Shown piece by piece: positions 1 to 4,354 of a stretch of DNA of 7,079 nucleotides. The DNA lies in assembly GCA_025964635.1 (NCBI GenBank), contig JAOPYP010000661.1, positions 1 to 7,079 on the forward strand, read 5' to 3'. The notes under the pieces were generated by a model. It was not told the origin of the DNA. It ran no database searches and worked only from the letters and a program-made list of their open reading frames with translations. Made by a program: the position numbers and the translations under genes. This DNA is from Actinomycetes bacterium (GTDB taxonomy: Bacteria > Actinomycetota > Actinomycetes > Streptosporangiales > Streptosporangiaceae). Position 1 is the stretch's first letter; each line of letters opens with the position of its first letter.

Positions 1-97
1 CCCGCCGCGAGGCAGCACTGACGCCGGAACCGGGGCAGATCCCGGACCCGGGTGCGGTTGATGATGATCGCTGCGGCGGGCATGGGGCTGGATCAGG
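1..97. other. left edge, no recognised gene
   Basis: Nothing recognisable was found on either strand. Reading frames that cross this stretch have no family-like sequence. A GTG at 52 opens a plus-strand frame, but it has no convincing ribosome binding site and runs antisense through the sigma-factor region. The edge may hold part of a gene whose body lies outside the window. Confidence 0.4.
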
Positions 98-418
98 CTA
101 AGCCATGCCGTTCGCCGCCCGGGCCTCAGCACGCGCATGACCCGCGCGGCATCCCCCGCCCGGCCGCAGGGTGCCCGGCGGGCCGCTACTGGCTGGCCGG
201 CGAGCGCACCTGCCGGAAGCCGGGCGGGATGGTGATCGGTATCCCTCGGGATCACCGCTCAGCGTGCGCCAGTGCCGCAGCAGCCGTTCTACCGCGGTCT
301 GCAGCAGATCCTGGCCCGCCTCACGACTGCCGGTGAGCAGGACCGCCGTGCGCAGCAGCCGGTCCGCGCGCTCGGCCAGGAACTGCTCCAGTTCGGCGAC
401 CGCCCGGTCATTCGCCAT
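98..418 (-). pseudogene. SigE-family (sigma-70, ECF-like) sigma factor, N-terminal remnant
   Basis: The first 60 residues read as region 2 of an actinobacterial SigE-family sigma factor: FLAERADRLLRTAVLLTG, then DLLQTAVERLL, HW and GDPEGY (residues 13-60). Such factors bind core RNA polymerase through region 2 and read promoters through regions 2 and 4. The start is firm: ATG at 418 has an AAAGGAGG ribosome binding site about 8 nt upstream. After Tyr60 (near position 239) the family sequence would normally go on with an LRRTLYNLA-like segment. Here it changes at once to Arg/Pro/Gly-rich text ending at a TAG at 98-100, and region 4 is missing. I looked at the other two minus-strand frames from 239 to 1 and recognised no continuation; one is closed by a stop, and one is open to the edge without sigma motifs. 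A truncated remnant is most likely. A sequencing frameshift cannot explain it alone, because no frame resumes the family sequence. Confidence 0.6.
231..256. repeat. 7-bp inverted repeat at the sigma-factor break point
   Basis: GGTGATC (231-237) and GATCACC (250-256) are perfect inverted copies 12 bp apart. They flank position 239, where the sigma-factor homology ends. This may be chance, or a scar of the rearrangement that broke the gene. Confidence 0.35.
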
Positions 419-468
419 TGGCCGTCCTCCTTTCGCCCATCAAGCACGAAGGAGCCGGCTAGCACGTT

Positions 469-483
469 CCGCCGATCCGGCGG
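469..483. terminator. small GC-rich hairpin between the lipocalin-like gene and the sigma remnant
   Basis: CCGCCG-ATC-CGGCGG forms a 6-bp stem with a 3-nt loop, 33-47 nt past the stop of the upstream minus-strand gene and before the sigma-factor start. There is no T-tract. It may be a weak terminator separating the two genes, but in sequence this GC-rich such hairpins also arise by chance. Confidence 0.25.
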
Positions 484-515
484 CGTTCTCCGGCGGCGGA
501 TGGCCCACGGGCGGG

Positions 516-1034
516 TCAGCGGCGGCGGATGAGCATCTCCTCGTCCAGCCGCCACGTGCGGCGGCCGTCCGCGGAGACCTCGCCGGTCCACCGGAAGGAC
601 TCCGGGGCGGGCCCGGGGGTGATGTCCCGGAAGGCCCAGCGCTCGGCGGGGTCGTCGTCCAGCCCGTCGAGGATGATGTCATCGCCCTCGGGCCGGCCGA
701 TGAACCGGCGGACCCGGCCGTTGAGCGGATCGACCCAGGTCGACCGCCACGCCCCCAGGGCCGGGTCGTAGAAGCGGAGCGTGGTGCCGTGAAACGGGCG
801 CAGCCCGGGTGGCGCCGCGCCGGACGAGGGGACCCGCCACACGTCCTGGATGGCCCGCCCGCCCAGGACCCAGCCGACGTGCAGGTCGCCGGCCATGGTG
901 GCCGGGTTCCCGTCCCGGCCGGTGCCGCGCCATTCGATATCCCAGGCGCCGGCGAACCGCCCGAACAGGGCCAGCGGCCCGGCCAGATCCGGGTCCGGCC
1001 CCGCGGCGTGCAGCACGTCGGGCCAACCCACCAT
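516..1034 (-). CDS. lipocalin/DUF1579-like small protein of unknown function
   Basis: This 172-residue cytoplasmic protein has no signal peptide or membrane segment. Its sequence resembles the small beta-barrel proteins annotated as DUF1579 or lipocalin-like: LFGRFAGAWDIEW (residues 23-35), GWVLGGRAIQDVW (54-66), a GTTLRFYDPALG strand pair, STWVDP, RRFIGRP, and a closing RWTGEVSADG...WRLDEEM. This regular pattern of Trp and Gly at strand ends fits a ligand-binding barrel, but the ligand is unknown. ATG at 1034 is chosen because an in-frame TAG lies just upstream; the ribosome binding site is weak and the next codon, GTG, could also start. It follows marR by 41 bp on the same strand, so it is probably co-transcribed with marR and under the same repressor. 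It could serve as a binding or detoxifying protein for the compound sensed by MarR, but that is inference. Confidence 0.8.
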   Translation of the reverse strand: MVGWPDVLHAAGPDPDLAGPLALFGRFAGAWDIEWRGTGRDGNPATMAGDLHVGWVLGGRAIQDVWRVPSSGAAPPGLRPFHGTTLRFYDPALGAWRSTWVDPLNGRVRRFIGRPEGDDIILDGLDDDPAERWAFRDITPGPAPESFRWTGEVSADGRRTWRLDEEMLIRRR

Positions 1035-1075
1035 GCCGCCACGCTATCCAGCGCCCGCCGGGCCGGTCGAGCCAA

Positions 1076-1522
1076 TTACCAGGTGGGCCGGAGCGGGCCG
1101 TGTGGGGCGATGCGGAGCAGGTCGTGCTCGAGCGCGCGCAGCCGGTCCTCGCCGAGGATGGCGGCCCACGGGCGCACGGCGTCAGCCGTGGCCGCCTCGG
1201 CGGCCCGGGTACAGGCCCAGCCCTTGCCGGTCAGCGTGATCAGCCGGGCCCGGGCGTCGTCCGGGTGGCGGCTGCGCTGCACGTAGCCCTTGGCGATGAG
1301 CTCGTCCACGAGCTGGGCCGCGGCCTGCCGGGTGACGTCGAGATGCTCGGCGAGCTGGGTGATGGTCGCCCCGGCGGGAGCCAGCCGGGCGAACGCGAAG
1401 CCGTGCGCGGGACGCACGTCATCGAACCCGCGGGCGCGCACCCCGGCCGAGATCCCGTCCACCAGGGCCCGGCTCACCGACAGGAGCCCGACGGCCAGGG
1501 CCTCAGGGTCATGATGCTGCAT
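1076..1522 (-). CDS. MarR-family transcriptional regulator
   Basis: This 148-residue winged-helix dimeric regulator should bind DNA and release it when a small molecule (often phenolic) or an oxidant is sensed. The recognition core is clear: TITQLAEHLDVTRQAAAQLVDEL (residues 53-75) is the helix-turn-helix. KGYVQRSRHPDDARARLITLT (78-98) is the wing with its typical Asp-x-Arg pattern, followed by GKG. Flanking helices at 1-45 and 105-145 would form the dimer interface. I place the start at ATG 1522 (MQHHDPEAL). A longer reading to 1657 runs through the operator and into the cupin gene, and its extra residues look unlike MarR. GGGA sits very close to this ATG, so initiation may be weak or close to leaderless. 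The gene is divergent from the cupin gene and followed by the lipocalin-like gene. The palindromic boxes in the shared intergenic region imply autoregulation together with control of the cupin. No cysteine sits in an OhrR-like sensing position. Confidence 0.92.
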   Translation of the reverse strand: MQHHDPEALAVGLLSVSRALVDGISAGVRARGFDDVRPAHGFAFARLAPAGATITQLAEHLDVTRQAAAQLVDELIAKGYVQRSRHPDDARARLITLTGKGWACTRAAEAATADAVRPWAAILGEDRLRALEHDLLRIAPHGPLRPTW

Positions 1523-1531
1523 CTTCCCAGC

Positions 1532-1560
1532 TTGACAGATTAGGCAAGTAGCTTGAACAT
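1532..1560 (+). promoter_or_regulatory. predicted promoter of the cupin gene
   Basis: A consensus TTGACA (-35, 1532-1537) is followed after 17 bp by GAACAT (1555-1560), which keeps the key A2 and T6 of a -10 box. The left operator box fills the spacer and the right box would cover the start of transcription, so repressor binding would block this promoter. The expected leader is about 30 nt and contains the GGAGAGGA ribosome binding site. Confidence 0.5.
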
Positions 1561-1565
1561 ATGAG
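1537..1565 (-). promoter_or_regulatory. possible promoter of marR
   Basis: On the minus strand TAATCT (1542-1537) is a good -10 box. The -35 region (around 1565-1560, CTCATA) is poor. It would give a leader of fewer than about 10 nt before the marR ATG at 1522. The element lies between and over the operator boxes, consistent with autorepression. Confidence 0.3.
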
Positions 1566-1580
1566 CAAGCTACTTGCCTA
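1541..1580. promoter_or_regulatory. MarR operator: two palindromic boxes in a perfect 15-bp inverted repeat
   Basis: TAGGCAAGTAGCTTG (1541-1555) is repeated in exact inverse as CAAGCTACTTGCCTA (1566-1580), with 10 bp between. Each arm also holds its own palindrome, CAAG-N3-CTTG, at 1545-1555 and 1566-1576. The box centres are 21 bp apart, two helical turns, so two dimers could sit on the same DNA face. MarR proteins typically bind such short AT-containing palindromes beside their own gene. The site lies in the marR/cupin divergent gap and overlaps both predicted promoters. Binding by this MarR is inferred from position and symmetry. Confidence 0.85.
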
Positions 1581-1598
1581 TGCTGGAGAGGAACATCC

Positions 1599-1973
1599 AT
1601 GCCCGTCATCCACGCCGCCCAGTCGGTCGTGCACCAGATGCACGGCACCAGCTTCACGTCCTACGCCACCCCGTCGCGCGGCAGCCGGGAACTGTGCGCC
1701 TGGCGGATCGAGATCCCGGGCGGCACCGAGGGCGTGCCGCACCATGTCTCCCGGGAGGAGGTGCTCTACGTCCTCAGCGGCACGCTCCGGGTCACCGTGG
1801 ACGGCGAGGCCGGGGACGCCACGGCCGGGGACGTGGTCCTGGTGCCGGCCGGGGCTCAGTTCGCGGCCGGCAACCTGGCCGGCGGGCCGGCGGCGGCCTG
1901 GGTGACCACAACGGTCGGGTTCGCGGGGGTCCTGCCGGATGGATCCTGGTTCACTCCGCCCTGGACCCGCTGA
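1599..1973 (+). CDS. small single-domain cupin protein
   Basis: This 124-residue protein is one cupin barrel. Motif 1 runs from Gly42 to Gly61 (GTEGVPHHVSREEVLYVLSG) and motif 2 from Gly77 to Asn92 (GDVVLVPAGAQFAAGN). Classical cupins bind a metal with two His and a Glu in motif 1 and one His in motif 2. Here His48, His49 and Glu54 are present, but the second His of HxH reads Val50 and the motif 2 His reads Phe88. A normal mononuclear iron or manganese site is therefore doubtful, and the protein may bind a ligand without catalysis. The ATG at 1599 has a strong GGAGAGGA ribosome binding site 6-7 nt upstream. An in-phase start at 1561 in another frame lies inside the operator and is rejected. 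The gene is divergent from marR behind the shared operator, so it is probably induced by the compound that MarR senses. The substrate is unknown. Confidence 0.88.
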   Translation: MPVIHAAQSVVHQMHGTSFTSYATPSRGSRELCAWRIEIPGGTEGVPHHVSREEVLYVLSGTLRVTVDGEAGDATAGDVVLVPAGAQFAAGNLAGGPAAAWVTTTVGFAGVLPDGSWFTPPWTR

Positions 1974-2005
1974 CCGGGCCGGGCCGCGGGGTACCCTCAC
2001 GATGA

Positions 2006-2722
2006 GTGGACAAGGCCAGCGAGGACCAGGTCAGCGTGGAGGCGGCGGGCGAGGCGCCCGCCGCGCCGCGCCGTCCGTCCATCCGGCCGTACTCACGGCT
2101 GATCCCGGCCGGCCTGCTCCTGATCCTGGCCGTCCTGACCCTGAACGTGCTGGTGCACGGCCCGCTCACCGGGCTGGACGAGCGGATCCGCGCGGCCGTG
2201 CTGGCCCGGGCCGATTCGCCCGCCTGGCGGTGGCTCGCCGCCACCCCGCACCGGCCCGCCCTGCTCCTCACCGATCTCGGCATGACCACCGTGGCCGTGC
2301 CGGTGCTGGCGGCGGTCGCGCTGGCCCTGGCCATCCGGCGGCACACGATCCGCCCCGTGCTCATCGCCCTGACCGGCGTGGTGCTGCTGATCGCCACCGT
2401 CATCCCGGCGAAAATCATCATCGGCCGCCCCGGGCCCGGCATGCCCGCGGTCATCCCGGGCCAGCTGGGCGCCTTCCCGTCCGGGCACACCAGCACGGCG
2501 TGCGTCTGCTTTTCCCTGGCCGTGCTGATGCTGGTGGCCGGCCAGCATGGCCGGATCCGGTACCTGGCCCTGGCCGGGCTGGCTGTGCTGTGGCTCGCGG
2601 TCGGGGCCGCCCTGGTCTGGTGTGACTACCACTGGTTCACGGACGTGGTCGCGGGCTGGGCCCTGTCCGGGCTGCTCATCCAGCTCACGTTCTGGATCAA
2701 CCGGCGACTACAGCGGGCGTGA
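2006..2722 (+). CDS. PAP2-superfamily membrane phosphatase, atypical active site
   Basis: This 238-residue integral membrane protein has about six hydrophobic segments (roughly residues 31-51, 85-110, 116-134, 163-178, 184-205, 212-231). PAP2 enzymes remove phosphate from lipid phosphates such as phosphatidate or undecaprenyl pyrophosphate at the outer membrane face. Motif 2 is intact (PSGH, 158-161; His161 would be the proton donor). Motif 3 keeps His209 and Asp213 of HxxxD (HWFTD), the nucleophile and its partner. The canonical Arg residues that hold phosphate are altered: KX6RP reads K136...G143-P144 (although Arg141-Pro142 lies two residues earlier), and the Arg six residues before His209 is Leu203. 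Activity may be changed or the residues may be shifted. GTG 2006 is the first start after an in-frame TGA; GTG 2036 is an alternative, and neither has a strong ribosome binding site. It lies 32 bp after the cupin with no obvious terminator, so read-through is possible. Confidence 0.88.
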   Translation: MDKASEDQVSVEAAGEAPAAPRRPSIRPYSRLIPAGLLLILAVLTLNVLVHGPLTGLDERIRAAVLARADSPAWRWLAATPHRPALLLTDLGMTTVAVPVLAAVALALAIRRHTIRPVLIALTGVVLLIATVIPAKIIIGRPGPGMPAVIPGQLGAFPSGHTSTACVCFSLAVLMLVAGQHGRIRYLALAGLAVLWLAVGAALVWCDYHWFTDVVAGWALSGLLIQLTFWINRRLQRA

Positions 2723-2774
2723 CCCCGCAGGGCATCCACCGCGCGGCCGGACGCGGCGGGTGCCCTGCGGGTCA
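2720..2774 (+). terminator. long hairpin between convergent genes, terminator of PAP2
   Basis: The left arm begins at the PAP2 stop codon itself. TGACCC-CGCAGGGCATCC (2720-2737, one bulged C) pairs with GGGTGCCCTGCGGGTCA (2758-2774). Past one mismatch, CCGCG (2739-2743) pairs with CGCGG (2752-2756) around an 8-nt loop. T2735 opposite G2760 is a wobble pair in plus-strand RNA but a mismatch in minus-strand RNA, so it fits PAP2 termination best. It could also stop transcription from the convergent gene that ends at 2782. It has no U-tract, as is common in actinobacteria. Confidence 0.75.
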
Positions 2775-2781
2775 GGGACTG

Positions 2782-4029
2782 CTACCGGCGGCCGCTCCCC
2801 GGCCAGGGCAGCCGGTACGCGCGGTACGTGTTGACCCCGGCCGGGAACTCGGCGTTGAACAGCAACTGCCCGGACGGGCTGAACTCCGAGACGTAGGGCA
2901 GGATCCCCCAGCCGACGAACCGGTCACGGTTGCGGGTGGTCTGCACGTTGCCCTGGGACGCGGCGGACAGGCCCTCCGGCTGATTGTCCGAGGCGACCAG
3001 CGTGGCGGTCCTGGCCCGCTCGTTGAGCCGGACGGTGATGGCCCGGCTGTACGGCAGCTCCGCGGTGGCGGACGCCTCGTTGTCGAAGAACGTGTAGGTG
3101 TCGTGGCCGACCGCCTCCGGGTCGTGCTGCCAGGCGAACGCCTCACCCGCGCTGTCCAGCACCTGCCCGGGTGCCGCCTTGATGGCGAACGAGCTGTCCT
3201 TGCCGCCCAGCTGCCAGATGACCTTCCCGGTGCGCAGGCTCACCTTGTAGGTGGTCCAGGTGTCCCGGGCGTCGATCAGCAGGTTGCCGTCGGTGTCCAG
3301 GTGCACGGCGTTGACGTGGAACCAGTCCCACGGGGTGCTGGCCGAGGCGGGCAGCGGCTGCTCGCTCTGGCTGTACGGGACGTGGTCCGCGCTGTTCCAC
3401 TGGAACAGGACCCTGCCGGTGCGGATGTCGATCTCCTGGACGATCCCGTTGATGACTTCCTGATTCGGCGGCCCGCCGATGGAGGTCAGGTCGGCGGTGG
3501 CCGTCGCGTAGCTCAGGACGAGCGCGGTATTCCAGGGCGTGATGAGGAATTCGTGCCCGTCCGCGGCGTAGCCGTTGCCCGCCTGGACGGCGGCGATCTG
3601 CTGGTAATGGTCGTTGTAGATGTAGTCGGTCCCGCTGGACAGGCCACCCAGGCCGGTGCCCTGCCACCAGGTGAGGACCGGGTGCCCCCGGTAGGTCTGG
3701 GTGCGGAAGTCGGCCGCTTCCTGCCCGGCCGGCACCGGGTGGAACCAGACCACGTGACCGGCGTTGTTGATGATCTCCGCGCCGTTGGCGTAGCTGGAGG
3801 TGTCCCCGAATGGGGAGATGAAGATGTCTCCGTTGCCATTGTTCGCACCCGCGGTGAGCACCGTGACCGGCGGCGGGTCCGCCGGGGCCGCCGCCGAGGC
3901 CGGCGCGGACACCGCCAGGGAGGCGGGAAGCGCCCCCGCGAGGAGCGCGGCCGCCGCGGCCCGCCAGGACCGCCGGGAACGCCAGGGCCGCGCCGGGTGG
4001 CTGCCGCGAATTAATGACCTGGTGTGCAT
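2782..4029 (-). CDS. secreted arylsulfotransferase-family (ASST) beta-propeller protein
   Basis: This 415-residue protein belongs to the arylsulfotransferase family, which in known members moves sulfate from one phenolic ester to another phenol without PAPS. Residues 1-46 form an export signal with SRRSW (18-22), a hydrophobic Ala/Leu run and an ASA cleavage site near 46. The twin Arg suggests Tat export, though Sec cannot be excluded. The mature part shows beta-propeller blades. FHVNAVHLD (237-245) followed by IDARDTW (252-258) and TGKVIWQLGG (267-276) is typical. In E. coli AssT the active site uses His252, His356, Asn358, Arg374 and sulfated His436. By spacing, His238, Asn240 and Arg255 here match His356, Asn358 and Arg374, and His302 (WQHDPE) is a candidate for the sulfated His. 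That mapping is my inference. ATG 4029 has AGGAAGG about 9 nt upstream. The gene stands alone, convergent with PAP2, so its substrate cannot be read from context. Confidence 0.9.
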   Translation of the reverse strand: MHTRSLIRGSHPARPWRSRRSWRAAAAALLAGALPASLAVSAPASAAAPADPPPVTVLTAGANNGNGDIFISPFGDTSSYANGAEIINNAGHVVWFHPVPAGQEAADFRTQTYRGHPVLTWWQGTGLGGLSSGTDYIYNDHYQQIAAVQAGNGYAADGHEFLITPWNTALVLSYATATADLTSIGGPPNQEVINGIVQEIDIRTGRVLFQWNSADHVPYSQSEQPLPASASTPWDWFHVNAVHLDTDGNLLIDARDTWTTYKVSLRTGKVIWQLGGKDSSFAIKAAPGQVLDSAGEAFAWQHDPEAVGHDTYTFFDNEASATAELPYSRAITVRLNERARTATLVASDNQPEGLSAASQGNVQTTRNRDRFVGWGILPYVSEFSPSGQLLFNAEFPAGVNTYRAYRLPWPGSGRR

Positions 4030-4043
4030 GGGCGTCTGCCTTC

Positions 4044-4082
4044 CTAGGAGGATGACCCGCGGGTCCGCGCCATGATCAGCAC
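4044..4082 (-). other. possible 12-codon leader ORF before ASST
   Basis: GTG at 4082 has GGAGGG directly upstream and opens VLIMARTRGSSS, with TAG at 4046-4044, 14 bp before the ASST ATG and next to its ribosome binding site. ATG at 4073 is an alternative start. The position would allow translational coupling or leader-peptide control, but an ORF this short can occur by chance. It has no Cys run like the leader peptides seen before some sulfur-metabolism genes. Confidence 0.2.
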
Positions 4083-4107
4083 GAGCCCTCCGGCACGGTA
4101 CCCGATT

Positions 4108-4136
4108 TTCCTAGGAAGTAGACCTATTAGATAGGT
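4108..4136. promoter_or_regulatory. two palindromes in the AT-rich island upstream of ASST
   Basis: TTCCTAGGAA (4108-4117) is a perfect 10-bp palindrome, and ACCTAT-TAG-ATAGGT (4122-4136) is a second with 6-bp arms. A 9-bp copy of the first, TTCCTAGGA, recurs at 4041-4049 over the ASST ribosome binding region. These look like operator sites for an unknown regulator, about 80-107 bp upstream of the start. No regulator gene is adjacent, and I could not place a convincing -35/-10 pair. Confidence 0.45.
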
Positions 4137-4239
4137 ATAGACGGTGGGGCGTGCGTCACGGACCGCGCGCGATGGCGGGCGGCCAGGATGTGGCGGCGGG
4201 ACAGCGGGGCGAGCACCGGGGAGGGGCCCGGCCACGCAC

Positions 4240-4317
4240 AGCCCAGCGGCCGGCGTGGCCGGGTCTTCGCGGCGCCTCGAGGTGAGGCACCGCACCCGGC
4301 CAGCCGGCCGCTGGGCT
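4240..4317 (-). terminator. very long hairpin behind the basic-protein gene
   Basis: Positions 4240-4264 (starting AGCCCAGCGGCCGGC) pair with 4294-4317 in a 24-bp stem with a single bulged base, G4255. An inner 10-bp stem (4269-4278 with 4284-4293) continues it around the 5-nt loop GAGGT; four bases (4265-4268) bulge between the two. The only inner mismatch, C4273 opposite A4289, becomes a G-U pair in minus-strand RNA. The hairpin thus fits best as the terminator of the minus-strand gene that stops at 4355, 38 bp away. No U-tract follows. Confidence 0.7.
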
Positions 4318-4354
4318 CGCTACGGCGTGGCCGCACCATCGCGGCCTGGACGCC

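Larger units (their letters stand above)
4030..4354. other. gene-free stretch between the basic protein and the ASST gene
   Basis: No convincing protein gene lies here. From low to high coordinates it holds the ASST ribosome binding site, a possible 12-codon leader ORF, an AT-rich island with two palindromes (4101-4140), about 100 bp of unremarkable GC-rich sequence, and a very long hairpin just behind the basic-protein gene. The AT-rich island stands out sharply from its surroundings and is the likely promoter and control region of the ASST gene. Confidence 0.6.

Noticed and set aside
171..1286. A 371-codon plus-strand frame over the sigma remnant, lipocalin-like and marR genes
   Set aside because: It crosses three minus-strand genes and shows only low-complexity Arg/Pro/Ala sequence, typical of shadow frames in high-GC DNA.
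1523..1657. N-terminal extension of the MarR protein up to 1657
   Set aside because: It would run through the operator and the divergent cupin start; the added residues are unlike MarR, and ATG 1522 gives normal length.
1561..1905. Plus-strand frame starting with ATG at 1561
   Set aside because: The ATG is part of the operator spacer and the frame has no ribosome binding site; the cupin frame from 1599 has both a strong site and cupin motifs.
2044..2062. 8-bp inverted repeat GGCGGGCG-AGG-CGCCCGCC near the PAP2 start
   Set aside because: It lies in Ala/Gly/Pro codons of the PAP2 N-terminus, where such repeats arise easily from composition.
2719..4014. A 431-codon plus-strand frame opposite the arylsulfotransferase
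   Set aside because: It is antisense to a clearly recognised family protein; its own product is Gly/Arg/Val-rich and lacks any motif.
4083..4295. Upstream extension of the short minus-strand frame ending at 4044
   Set aside because: It passes through the giant hairpin and the AT-rich palindrome island, and its composition is not protein-like.
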